A program made the translations under genes and the position numbers. A stretch of 50,424 bases of DNA from Clostridium sp. CAG:138 (GTDB taxonomy: Bacteria > Bacillota > Clostridia > Christensenellales > CAG-138). A model generated the notes under the pieces. It saw only the letters and a list, made by a program, of their open reading frames with translations, had not been told where the DNA came from and searched no databases. Position 1 is the stretch's first letter; every line of letters begins with the position of its first letter. Location: assembly GCA_000435055.1 (NCBI GenBank), contig FR879695.1:16486-66909 (forward strand). Reading direction: 5' to 3'. Of the stretch, positions 26,471-34,215 are shown piece by piece.

Positions 26471-27559
26471 TTATCGATTCCAAACGAAATCGTGCGCTTT
26501 TTCTTCGCCGCGCAGCACGCGCAGGCCGCCCGCCGCAAGCGCTTCCATTTCGAATTCGCCCGCCATGACTTCCATCGGAGCGATCCACTCAACGTGGGGG
26601 CGAATCATATCCATCAGCATCCTGCTGTTTGCAAGCCCGCCGGTGATAACGATCCTGTCAACCTTGCCGCAAACAACGCTTGCAAGGTCCGCAATGCCCT
26701 TCGCGTGGCTGCGTGCCATTGCATCGTAAACAAGGCGTGCATGTTCATCGCCCGATTCGATCATGCGCTCAACCTCGATTGCATCGCTTGTTCCGAGAAG
26801 AGCCGACAGGCCGGACTTTCCGCGTATATAGCGGCTCATCTCAGTCTTTGTATATTTACCGCTGTAGCAAAGCATTGCAAGCTCCATCGCCTGAATTTTG
26901 CCGCAGCGTTCGGGTGCAAACCCGGCATCGTCATCGCTGTAGCAATCGATGCAGCGTCCGTTATGAACGAGCCATGTGGAGCAGCCGCCGCCGATATGGT
27001 CAACAATTATCGTGCAGTCTTCGAGTTTTTTGCCGAGAATCTCTTCGGCGCATTTTCTCGCCATTGCGCGGCTGTTAAGCACATGCCCGCGGCTTGCCTT
27101 TGAAATTTCGGGCATACCGGTGATTCTTGCAACATCTTCAAGCTCATCCACGGCAACGGGGTCATAGACCATTGCGGGAATGCCGAGGGGACGTGCAATT
27201 GCATCCGCAAGCACACAGGCAAGGTTTGAAATATGAACGTTTACCTTCGCTGCATAGAAATAGTCGATCATATCCTTGTTGACATTGAATGCACCGGAAG
27301 GTACGGGAGGCAGCAGACCGCCGCGCGCCATAACGCAGGTGAGGGTGGACTTGTCGATTCCCGCAGCCTCAAGAGCGGCATTGATATGCTCCATGCGGTA
27401 ATCAAACTGATCCATGACCCACGAAAACGCCTTAACTTCATCCAGCGGGTGACGTATCGTCTGAGCCATGATCTGTTTATCGTCGTCAAAAACCGCGATT
27501 TTCGTTGAAGTTGAACCGGGGTTGATAACGAGGATTCTTTCAGCTTTTTTGTTCTCCAT
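26471..27559 (-). CDS. buk: Butyrate kinase
   Basis: 362 residues of the acetate/butyrate kinase (ASKHA) family. The N-terminal phosphate loop is INPGSTSTKIAVF, then ARGGLLPPVPSGAFNVN, the HIGGGCS loop, and the C-terminal ITGGLANSRMLMDMI; these are the butyrate-kinase versions. It makes ATP from butyryl phosphate and ADP, the last step of one butyrate route. A weak GGAA precedes the ATG. It follows ptb by 33 bases. Branched-chain acyl kinases share these motifs, so isobutyrate or isovalerate are alternative substrates. Confidence 0.94.
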   Translation of the reverse strand: MENKKAERILVINPGSTSTKIAVFDDDKQIMAQTIRHPLDEVKAFSWVMDQFDYRMEHINAALEAAGIDKSTLTCVMARGGLLPPVPSGAFNVNKDMIDYFYAAKVNVHISNLACVLADAIARPLGIPAMVYDPVAVDELEDVARITGMPEISKASRGHVLNSRAMARKCAEEILGKKLEDCTIIVDHIGGGCSTWLVHNGRCIDCYSDDDAGFAPERCGKIQAMELAMLCYSGKYTKTEMSRYIRGKSGLSALLGTSDAIEVERMIESGDEHARLVYDAMARSHAKGIADLASVVCGKVDRIVITGGLANSRMLMDMIRPHVEWIAPMEVMAGEFEMEALAAGGLRVLRGEEKAHDFVWNR

Positions 27560-27592
27560 ATATGTTTCCGTAATTTAAGCGATTACCGAGTC

Positions 27593-28501
27593 TCAGCCGA
27601 CAAACCCCGCGCCCATTGCGAGGGAGTAATACTTCTCTTCCGCACTGGAACCGCGGCTGGTGAGCACGATGGGAACCTTGCAGCCCATAACGATGCCGGC
27701 CATTCTGCCGCCGCAGGTATAGGTCAGGCACTTGCCGAGAACGTTGCCGACAACAATTTCGGGAACAAGAAGAATGTCAAAGTCGCCGCAGCAGGGGCAG
27801 GCGGTGTAGCCCTTTACGGCGGAAAGCTCGGGAACCATTGCAAGGTCGTAGCTGATGGGACCTTCAACATAGCATTCGCCGAGTTCGCCCGCAAGGCTCA
27901 TGCGCTTAAGCTCTGCACCGTCAACGGTTTCCTGCATTTTGGGGTTGATGGTTTCGATTGCGCAAAGCGCAGCAACATTGGGCTTCTCAACGCCGATTTT
28001 ATGGAAGAACCGAACGGCGTTCTTAACGATGCCGACTTTCTTTTCAAGGTCGGGATAGGTGCACATGCCTCCGTCGGTAACGCCGAGGAGTTTGTGATAA
28101 CCGGGAACTTCAAACAGCATGACGTGGCTCATGAGTGAACCGGTGCGCAGATCTGCATCGGGTGAAAGGACGCCCTTGAGCAGATTGCCTGTCATTATTT
28201 TGCCCTTCATGAGGAAATCAGCCTTGCCCGCATGAATGAGCTTTGCGGCGCATACGCTGGGGTGCATACCCTCGGGAACAACTTCGATTGCGAAATCATC
28301 GGGATTCTTTCCGAGAGAAACGAGAAGAGCCTTCAGCTCGTCAAGCTTGTCCGCTTCAACAACGAGTACGGCGTCCACAAGATCGCTTGCGTGAATAACG
28401 GCTTCAAGTGCGTGTGCATCGTTTGCGCAAACGAGTGCAACTGTTGATTTTTTGCCGGATTTAACCTTGGCAACGAGTTCATCAAAAGTTTTAACGGTCA
28501 T
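27593..28501 (-). CDS. ptb: Phosphate butyryltransferase
   Basis: 302 residues from ATG 28501 (MTVKTFDELVAKVKSG), preceded by GGAGG. The Pta/Ptb fold is recognised by KADFLMKGKIMTGNLLKGVL, the GSLMSHVMLFEVPGYHKLLGVTDGGM block and the C-terminal GCKVPIVLTSRGSSAEEKYYSLAMG. It converts butyryl-CoA and phosphate to butyryl phosphate for buk, 33 bases downstream. An in-frame extension to 28549 lacks conservation. Confidence 0.95.
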   Translation of the reverse strand: MTVKTFDELVAKVKSGKKSTVALVCANDAHALEAVIHASDLVDAVLVVEADKLDELKALLVSLGKNPDDFAIEVVPEGMHPSVCAAKLIHAGKADFLMKGKIMTGNLLKGVLSPDADLRTGSLMSHVMLFEVPGYHKLLGVTDGGMCTYPDLEKKVGIVKNAVRFFHKIGVEKPNVAALCAIETINPKMQETVDGAELKRMSLAGELGECYVEGPISYDLAMVPELSAVKGYTACPCCGDFDILLVPEIVVGNVLGKCLTYTCGGRMAGIVMGCKVPIVLTSRGSSAEEKYYSLAMGAGFVG

Positions 28502-28502
28502 A

Positions 28503-28742
28503 TTATGCCTCCGTTTTTTTGTTTGGTTCATGCCGAATTGCATCGGCAATGCTTTTCAGGTTTATTTTACTATCTTTTTGATAAAAGCGCAACATACAGG
28601 CGGCGCATTTTGCGGATATATCCGAACTTGCGCCGCCCATGCGGTTCGTTATGGGTTTTATGCCGGGGTTTCTTTCGGAACCAAACAGCGGATTTTTATA
28701 TTTTCCTTCCCGCGGCAGCGGCAAAACTGTCATTTTCCCCAC
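28503..28742 (-). CDS. Possible small protein directly upstream of ptb
   Basis: A 79-codon frame (GTG at 28742 or ATG at 28733) ends with TAA one base before the ptb ATG. The product (MTVLPLPREGKYKNP, then SSDISAKCAACMLRFYQKDS and a basic C-terminus) has realistic composition and codon use, with a CAAC pair. No strong ribosome site is visible and the ptb promoter lies inside it. It could be a real coupled gene or a chance frame in a 270-base gap. Confidence 0.3.
   Translation of the reverse strand: MGKMTVLPLPREGKYKNPLFGSERNPGIKPITNRMGGASSDISAKCAACMLRFYQKDSKINLKSIADAIRHEPNKKTEA
28564..28592 (-). promoter_or_regulatory. Promoter of ptb-buk
   Basis: On the minus strand TTGCGC (28587-28592), 17-bp spacer, TAAAAT (28564-28569), about 60 bases before the ptb start. 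Confidence 0.65.
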
Positions 28743-28772
28743 GTTCTCATTCTGTATATGCTCCCCTACGGA

Positions 28773-30137
28773 TTATTTCCCGAACGGCAGCGAAATGAAA
28801 ACCTCGAACTCCCCGTTCTGAACATTCGGAACGAACTCCCCGCCGTTTTCGCGGCAGATTCGCTTCATGTTGCCCATTCCGTAGCCATGGTTCCCGACAG
28901 CGCGCCTCGCACTCTGTATAAATGCCATTTCAACAGTCTGCTTCGCCTCGCAGCGGTTGCGCACGGTAATTTCAAGCGCACACTCCGTCTGTCGAATCCG
29001 AACGAAGATCTTTTTGGGTTCCCCGTCCAAAAGCCTTTGCGTGCCCTCAATCGCGTTGTCGAGTGCGTTTGCAAGCAGTGCGCAAAGCTCCGCATCGGAT
29101 ATTGCAATCGAATCCGCGTTGAGCTTTTCGGTTTCATAGTCCGACTCAATGCCCGCTTTCTTCATGGCATCGATTTTCGCCCACATGATTTCGTCAATAA
29201 CACTAACGCCGGAAAGCGGGATTTCAACACGATTCTGTTTCATTATATGTGTGATTTTTTCTATAAATTCTTTAATTTCCTCCCGTTTTCCTTCGGCATT
29301 CAACTTCCGCAGTCTGCGGATGTTTGCACGCATATTCTGCTCAATGCGGTGAACATCCTCCGCATGGCCGGCCTGCTGAACACCCAGCTGCAATTCAAAC
29401 TGTGCCTTCCTTGCCTCTTCTTCATTGTCCGCCATTTGTTTTTGTGCAACGGAAATATTCGAAAGGAGGCGGAACTGAAAACCGATGCTCAGTATTGTAA
29501 GCAGCGCAAACGGTATCAGCAATGCCGAAACCGTGCTCACGAGAGGAACGATTTTGAATGCGATCAACAGGAACAGTATCATCAGCACCGCAGACAAAAT
29601 CGGCAGAAGAGAAAGCTTCAGTTTCTGAACACCAGTGATGCTTCCGAACCACATGTTCGGAACGCGGCGCATTGCAAGCCCCGCTGCAACAACCGGCATG
29701 GAAATGAACACGGAAACAACATGCTGAACCAAACCGTGAGCATGGAGATACTCCGACGGATTCAAGCCCGCTGCAATAAATGCACGATACATGATAAACT
29801 CTCCGCCCAGCATGATAACAGAGTGACCGACCGCCATGAGCAGCTTTTTAAGGAAGCTGCCTTCATACAGCAGTTCAAACAGAACAATATAGCAGACAAC
29901 TTTACCGCATATTACGGAAAACTTCCCGACTTCGTTCAGACCCGACGGAAGCAGCGCAAACCCGCACAGCATCAGCGTGAATGCAAGCCATTGAACCGTA
30001 AAGATTTTCGGCTTGCGTCCCGTTTTGAAAACATCTCTGCGGCTCAGCAAAGAGGTTGCGTAATAGTCAACCGTCCATGCAACAACTGCGTTTAAAAGAC
30101 AGGAAACGATAATCCTGAGCACTGTTGAAAGGTTCAT
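28773..30137 (-). CDS. GHKL-type membrane kinase with intact ATPase but no phosphoacceptor His (kinase C)
   Basis: 454 residues: six or seven membrane helices (1-225), a coiled coil (230-265), a dimerisation helix and a GHKL ATPase domain (340-454). The ATPase is complete: N-box LLANALDNAIEG (about 354-365) and G-box GNHGYGMGNM (415-424). The dimerisation helix aligns with that of its two upstream neighbours, but the conserved His-Asp is Gln267-Asn268 (RIEQNMRAN against RLEHDMKNL). It should bind ATP yet cannot phosphorylate itself at the usual site. GGAGG lies 7 bases before the ATG, which overlaps the previous stop by 4 bp (ATGA). The membrane part is paralogous to kinases A and B (VDYYATSLLSRR against ADYMMTSVLGRR). 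Confidence 0.88.
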   Translation of the reverse strand: MNLSTVLRIIVSCLLNAVVAWTVDYYATSLLSRRDVFKTGRKPKIFTVQWLAFTLMLCGFALLPSGLNEVGKFSVICGKVVCYIVLFELLYEGSFLKKLLMAVGHSVIMLGGEFIMYRAFIAAGLNPSEYLHAHGLVQHVVSVFISMPVVAAGLAMRRVPNMWFGSITGVQKLKLSLLPILSAVLMILFLLIAFKIVPLVSTVSALLIPFALLTILSIGFQFRLLSNISVAQKQMADNEEEARKAQFELQLGVQQAGHAEDVHRIEQNMRANIRRLRKLNAEGKREEIKEFIEKITHIMKQNRVEIPLSGVSVIDEIMWAKIDAMKKAGIESDYETEKLNADSIAISDAELCALLANALDNAIEGTQRLLDGEPKKIFVRIRQTECALEITVRNRCEAKQTVEMAFIQSARRAVGNHGYGMGNMKRICRENGGEFVPNVQNGEFEVFISLPFGK

Positions 30138-31165
30138 ACATTTTCCTCCGTTTTGGTGCTGTCGGTGTTATTGCCGGCATTCTCGGACTTTTTGCCGGTG
30201 TCGGAACCGGTATATGACGAAAATCTTTCAATCGGAATGCATACTGTTCGTCCGTATTCCGCAATGCTGCTGTCCGTTTCGACCTTAATCTTCGACTCAA
30301 TGTCATTGAGCATCGCATCGATTCGCTCGCCGTCGCCCTGTTCGTTCAGTATATGTATCATCAGCAGCAGGTTTTTCATGTCGTGTTCAAGCCGACGCAC
30401 GTCTTCGCCGTGACGTACCGTTTCCTGCACTTTTTCAAGTTCGAACTGCGCTTCCTGCGCGGATGCCGCTGCTGCTCTTGCATGCTGCTGCGTTTTCAGC
30501 ATCTCCGAAAAAATATCCAATTGGAACGTGATTCCGACCGCAAGCGATGCAATGAGCACAAGCGAAGCACAGCCGACCGGCAATCCCGGCGGAATTAAAC
30601 TGTATTCAAGCATGCAGAAAACGATCACTGCCGCGCCGGCAGCTATCGGCAGCGCAGAAAGCTTTTGCAGCTGTTTTGATGAAAGGCTTTTCGTCGGGAA
30701 TTCTCTTATTCTGTGCGCAACAAAGCCCACGATAAACACAAGCAGCGATGAAAGCAGATCACACATCAGAACCCAAAAGCTGAACTTGACATATAAGCGT
30801 TCAATCGGAATTCCGAGTGCGTAAATTGCATTCAGACTCAGGAACTCGCCTATGAACAGCGTGAAAAAATGAGCAGCACCCATCAGAACGCGCAGAGCGA
30901 ACTTTCCTTTATACATGAATATGACAATCGCAAACTGCATAACAAGCTTATACACGGTTGTGTATGCCGTGTTCTCGTGCGACAAAAACTGAAATGTTGT
31001 CACAAGAGTCAGTATGTATGCCAGCCGTTGAAAATTAAAGAACGGAATCTTTCTTTTCGGGACAAATCGTCGTCCAAGCACGGATGTCATCATATAATCC
31101 GCACCGAATGCATATATGACCACCAGCAGAAGCTCGCAGATTTTATAAAACGTTACCGAACTCAT
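30134..31165 (-). CDS. ATPase-less AgrC-type sensor with phosphoacceptor His (kinase B)
   Basis: 343 residues from ATG 31165. Membrane helices fill residues 5-215, followed by a coiled coil and the phosphoacceptor motif RLEHDMKNLL with His261-Asp262. Only 82 residues follow, ending in a Ser/Thr/Asn-rich tail (SENAGNNTDSTKTEENV). No N-, D- or G-box of a GHKL ATPase is present, and the next gene begins 4 bp before its stop, so there is no room for a lost domain in another frame. It is closely related to kinase A throughout. A GC-rich GGGGGCGGAAA lies before the ATG. It could accept phosphate only from a partner. Confidence 0.85.
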   Translation of the reverse strand: MSSVTFYKICELLLVVIYAFGADYMMTSVLGRRFVPKRKIPFFNFQRLAYILTLVTTFQFLSHENTAYTTVYKLVMQFAIVIFMYKGKFALRVLMGAAHFFTLFIGEFLSLNAIYALGIPIERLYVKFSFWVLMCDLLSSLLVFIVGFVAHRIREFPTKSLSSKQLQKLSALPIAAGAAVIVFCMLEYSLIPPGLPVGCASLVLIASLAVGITFQLDIFSEMLKTQQHARAAAASAQEAQFELEKVQETVRHGEDVRRLEHDMKNLLLMIHILNEQGDGERIDAMLNDIESKIKVETDSSIAEYGRTVCIPIERFSSYTGSDTGKKSENAGNNTDSTKTEENV

Positions 31166-31239
31166 AAATTTCCGCCCCCGTTCTTCGCCCTGTTGTCTGC
31201 CGTCACGGCCTGCTCCGCATATTTGCGGGATACGGGCAG
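31160..31239 (-). repeat. 80-bp direct repeat, copy 2 (end of kinase A gene)
   Basis: About 70 of 80 bases are identical, by eye, to 32266-32345, the end of the regulator gene. Both copies end in an ATGA overlap with the next kinase gene. Confidence 0.9.
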
Positions 31240-32271
31240 TTCCATTTCGTTGTTTGCAGCAAATTCTCCGTTCCCGCGGTGAACATCCCCCGCACACGAA
31301 TCCGCAGAACCGATGCAAGTTCGAAATTTTTCAATCGGAATGCATGCGCCATGTTCCTTTTCTTGAATGCCGCCGTCCGCTTCGGCCTTTATTTCTGTTT
31401 CAATTCTGTCGATCACTGCATCTATACGTCCACTGTCGCCCCGCTCGTTAAGCATATGGATCAGCAGCAGCAGATTCTTCATATCGTGCTCAAGTCGTTG
31501 TACGGCTTCACCGTGGCTTACCGCTGCCCTCACCTTCTTAAGTTCAAGCTGCGCTCGCTGCGCATCCGCCACAGCATCAGCCGCATACTGCTGCGTTTTC
31601 AGCATTTTCGAAAAAACATCCAACTGCAGCATTATTCCTGCTGCCAGCGCAGAAATCAGTGTAAGCGAAATGCAGCCGACTTCCGGACCGGGCGAAATGA
31701 ATCCGTACTGAAGCAAACAGAAAAAAACCACCGCAAAGCAGACGGTAATCGGCAGCGCGGATACTTCTCTGAACTGTGTCTCGCAGGAAGCCTCGGTCGG
31801 GAACTTGCCGATCCTGCGTACAGCAAAGCCGACAGCAAAAACGCAGAACGAAGAGAGCAATTCGCTCATGAGCATACCCAGATAAAAGTTGTTTTTGAAA
31901 AAGCCGTTATACAGTAATCCGAACGCGCCCAAAATGTTTATGCTCAGAAACTCTCCGGTAAACATTGTGAATATATGGATGGCATACATCAGCAATCGCA
32001 GCGTAACCCTTCCCTTGTACATGAATATGACTGCCACAAGATATGCCGCCAACTTGATAATCGATACATATACAGTGTTTTCATGCGTAACAAACGGCAG
32101 CCTTGCACATAAAACGACAGCATAACCCAACACTTGGGGAGTAAAGCCGCAATTCCTTTTTTTATTCACAAACCTTCGCTCAAGCACCGACGCCATCATG
32201 TAGTCCGCAAAGAAAGCCTTCAGCACCGACACCGGAACGCAGCATAGCTTAAAAAACGCTGCCGGACTCAT
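31162..32271 (-). CDS. ATPase-less AgrC-type sensor with a response-regulator tail (kinase A)
   Basis: 369 residues. Same plan as kinase B: membrane helices to about 217, coiled coil, phosphoacceptor RLEHDMKNLLLLIHMLNERG with His262-Asp263, then a short tail and no ATPase domain. The last 27 residues (LPVSRKYAEQAVTADNRAKN and on) match the last 27 of the LytTR regulator encoded just upstream (LPVSRSYAVQAVTAYNRAKN). The ATG overlaps the regulator's stop by 4 bp, and its own stop overlaps kinase B's start by 4 bp. The fused tail is best explained by tandem duplication. Confidence 0.85.
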   Translation of the reverse strand: MSPAAFFKLCCVPVSVLKAFFADYMMASVLERRFVNKKRNCGFTPQVLGYAVVLCARLPFVTHENTVYVSIIKLAAYLVAVIFMYKGRVTLRLLMYAIHIFTMFTGEFLSINILGAFGLLYNGFFKNNFYLGMLMSELLSSFCVFAVGFAVRRIGKFPTEASCETQFREVSALPITVCFAVVFFCLLQYGFISPGPEVGCISLTLISALAAGIMLQLDVFSKMLKTQQYAADAVADAQRAQLELKKVRAAVSHGEAVQRLEHDMKNLLLLIHMLNERGDSGRIDAVIDRIETEIKAEADGGIQEKEHGACIPIEKFRTCIGSADSCAGDVHRGNGEFAANNEMELPVSRKYAEQAVTADNRAKNGGGNL

Positions 32272-32345
32272 AGCCTTCCGTCCCCGTTCTTTGCCCTGTT
32301 GTATGCAGTCACGGCCTGCACCGCATAGCTGCGGGATACGGGCAG
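32266..32345 (-). repeat. 80-bp direct repeat, copy 1 (end of LytTR regulator gene)
   Basis: This is the presumed original copy, encoding the conserved C-terminus of the LytTR domain. The spacing of about 1,106 bp to copy 2 gives the length of the duplicated unit. Confidence 0.9.
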
Positions 32346-33032
32346 CCTCGTTCCGGTGCTCATACTGAACTCCTTGCTGACTACGTTATATGCCTTTATA
32401 TGGTGCGGATTCACGAGAATGCTCCTGTAGCAGCGCACAAATCCGCTGCTCTTAAGTTTTTCTTCATATTCGGAAATCGTACCCGTGGTGTTAATCTCGT
32501 CTTTTCTGCCTTCGATTGACATCTCGATTTTGATGCTGCGTCCGCGGACTTCGATATAAGTAACATCATTGACCGCAATTCTGCGTTCCTCGCTTGCTCT
32601 TCCGACATAAATGTAACGCTTGCAATCGGAATAAAAATCGATATAGAGGCGCAGAAGTCTTGTTACCTCTTCAATCGTTGCCGGTTTGTCAACATAGCCT
32701 ATCGGCCTGTATTGAAATGCATCGTTCCTCGCTTCGCCGTATGAAGTAACAATTGCAATTTCAGTGTTCAGTCTCATTCTGCGGATCTCTTGCGCAACGC
32801 CGAACCCGCTTTCCTTATTCATGAGAAGATCCAAAAAAGCAAGATCGAACCGCTTTGTTTTTAAAGCGTCAATCATCATCAACGGGTTCGTAAATACCGT
32901 TATCTCATATGAAAGCTCTCTTTCGTCCATCGAATTCTCGCCGTACAGAATTTCCTTCATTCCGGCGTCGACAAGAGCATGAAGTGCCTCCGCAAAGACA
33001 GCTTCATCATCGCAAATTGCAATACTTATCAT
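32268..33032 (-). CDS. LytTR-family response regulator
   Basis: 254 residues from ATG 33032, preceded by GGGGAA. The receiver domain has the acidic pair ICDDEAV (Asp8, Asp9) and the phosphoacceptor Asp68 in FDLAFLDLLMNKESGFG. The C-terminal half is a LytTR DNA-binding domain: VNDVTYIEVRGRSIKIEM, a TGTISEYEEKL segment and SGFVRCYRSILVNPHHIKAYN, as in AgrA. Such regulators bind paired imperfect repeats upstream of target promoters. It is first in an operon with three overlapping kinase genes. No AgrB or AgrD gene is nearby, so the signal is unknown. Confidence 0.95.
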   Translation of the reverse strand: MISIAICDDEAVFAEALHALVDAGMKEILYGENSMDERELSYEITVFTNPLMMIDALKTKRFDLAFLDLLMNKESGFGVAQEIRRMRLNTEIAIVTSYGEARNDAFQYRPIGYVDKPATIEEVTRLLRLYIDFYSDCKRYIYVGRASEERRIAVNDVTYIEVRGRSIKIEMSIEGRKDEINTTGTISEYEEKLKSSGFVRCYRSILVNPHHIKAYNVVSKEFSMSTGTRLPVSRSYAVQAVTAYNRAKNGDGRL

Positions 33033-33160
33033 TTTCGAATTTCCCCAATCCTTTTCGGAAGCTCCGCTCAATGCTTTTTGTACGAAAAAACATTTACCCA
33101 AAGTCTTTCCCCGCAAAACCTGTCTGTTCAGAGCATTCCTGTGTATATCGCTTTGTGTCT

Positions 33161-33189
33161 ATTATAGCATATTACTTCTGATTGCGGAA
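33161..33189 (-). promoter_or_regulatory. Promoter of the LytTR/kinase operon
   Basis: On the minus strand a perfect TATAAT (33161-33166), 17-bp spacer, and a poor -35 TTCCGC (33184-33189). A poor -35 with a perfect -10 fits an activated promoter. Confidence 0.5.
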
Positions 33190-33232
33190 GTATCGGCGTT
33201 TTTCTTCCGAAAATGCGAAACCTCCGCATTTT
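33185..33232. promoter_or_regulatory. Two adjacent inverted repeats upstream of the LytTR operon
   Basis: CGGAAG/CTTCCG (33185-33209) overlaps the -35, and AAAATGCG/CGCATTTT (33210-33232) lies directly upstream of it. They could be operators or a hairpin between divergent genes. The rest of the 430-base gap holds only the two promoters. Confidence 0.35.
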
Positions 33233-33386
33233 GTTTAATTCAGTTTCCGGAAATCTTGTCAAAAATTAGCTGACCATTGTACACTTTAAGAATTATTCGC
33301 TTTAGTTTTTTATCACCCGAACACAATCCGGGAAATGCGCAAAACAAATTCCGTTCAGTAAGTATATTATCTATTTTTCGATGTGC

Positions 33387-33415
33387 TTGCAACGGCCACC
33401 GCATTATGTTATTAT
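33387..33415 (+). promoter_or_regulatory. Promoter of the NlpC/P60 gene
   Basis: TTGCAA (33387-33392), 17-bp spacer, TATTAT (33410-33415), 50 bases before the GTG start. Confidence 0.65.
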
Positions 33416-33464
33416 TGCGGTAAAACCCGGCTGAAAGCTTCGGCCGCAGCTAAGGAGGCCGCCC

Positions 33465-34130
33465 GTGCAGCAAAAAAACAATTCGCGTCACATTCGCATT
33501 TGCGCTGTCTGCTTTGCACTGCTGATTATGCTTATTGCGGCAGCAACATATTATTTTGCATGCCGCGGAACAGAATACCGCATACTCGACGATGCGGAGA
33601 TTCAGCAAATGTCGGCGCGCAGCGAGTATTCAACGGAAGCTCAGCGCACCCTTGCGGAATCCGCGCTTATGCTTGTCGGAAAGGTCAACTATTTTTGGGG
33701 CGGCAAGAGTTACACCGTCGGTTGGGATGACCGCTGGGGCAAACCTGCCGAAGTCACAAGCCCCGGCCATTCCACAAGCGGAACAACCATCCCTTACGGA
33801 CTGGACTGCTCCGGATTTGTGCTTTGGTGTTATATTCAATTGGGCGCGGACAAAACCGAAACGATTGAAAAAATCGGCGTCGGCACATGGAGTCAGTGGG
33901 ATAAATCCGCTGAAATTAAAAAAAGCGATGTTCGGACAGGCGATCTTGCGTTCATCAACAAATACCCCGGAAGCGACGGAAACCATGTCGGAATCTGTGT
34001 CGGCTTTTTGAAAAACGGTGAACCGCTTATTGCGCATTGCTCCGCAACGCAGAACAAAGTCGTTGTTTCCACATGCGGCAGCGAATTCAAATACTTCCGC
34101 AGACCTTGTTCGGTGTTGACTGCGAATTGA
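33465..34130 (+). CDS. Membrane-anchored NlpC/P60 peptidoglycan hydrolase
   Basis: 221 residues from a GTG start with AAGGAGG six bases upstream. A single membrane segment (about 13-32) anchors it. The NlpC/P60 cysteine-peptidase domain has the catalytic Cys115 in GLDCSGFVLW, His in GNHVGICVGF and a third polar residue in LIAHCSA, so the triad appears complete. Such enzymes cut gamma-D-Glu-diamino acid bonds in wall peptides. An insert with a Trp-rich stretch (VGWDDRWGKP) precedes the catalytic Cys. It is divergent from the LytTR operon. Confidence 0.9.
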   Translation: MQQKNNSRHIRICAVCFALLIMLIAAATYYFACRGTEYRILDDAEIQQMSARSEYSTEAQRTLAESALMLVGKVNYFWGGKSYTVGWDDRWGKPAEVTSPGHSTSGTTIPYGLDCSGFVLWCYIQLGADKTETIEKIGVGTWSQWDKSAEIKKSDVRTGDLAFINKYPGSDGNHVGICVGFLKNGEPLIAHCSATQNKVVVSTCGSEFKYFRRPCSVLTAN

Positions 34131-34215
34131 ACGGAACTTTTCAAAATTCGGCAGCATGCCGATTGAGCATACGCACTCTTTCGGCAGATTAATAATTAAG
34201 GAGGCGTTTACCGCC

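Noticed and set aside
28452..30095. 547-residue open frame antisense to kinase C
   Set aside because: Composition rich in His, Arg, Cys and Phe without known domains, as expected for the antisense of a GC-biased gene; kinase C has clear motifs.
32268..33464. Agr-type peptide signalling system (agrB/agrD)
   Set aside because: The regulator and kinases resemble AgrA/AgrC, but no AgrB-like protease or cyclic peptide precursor is encoded near the operon.
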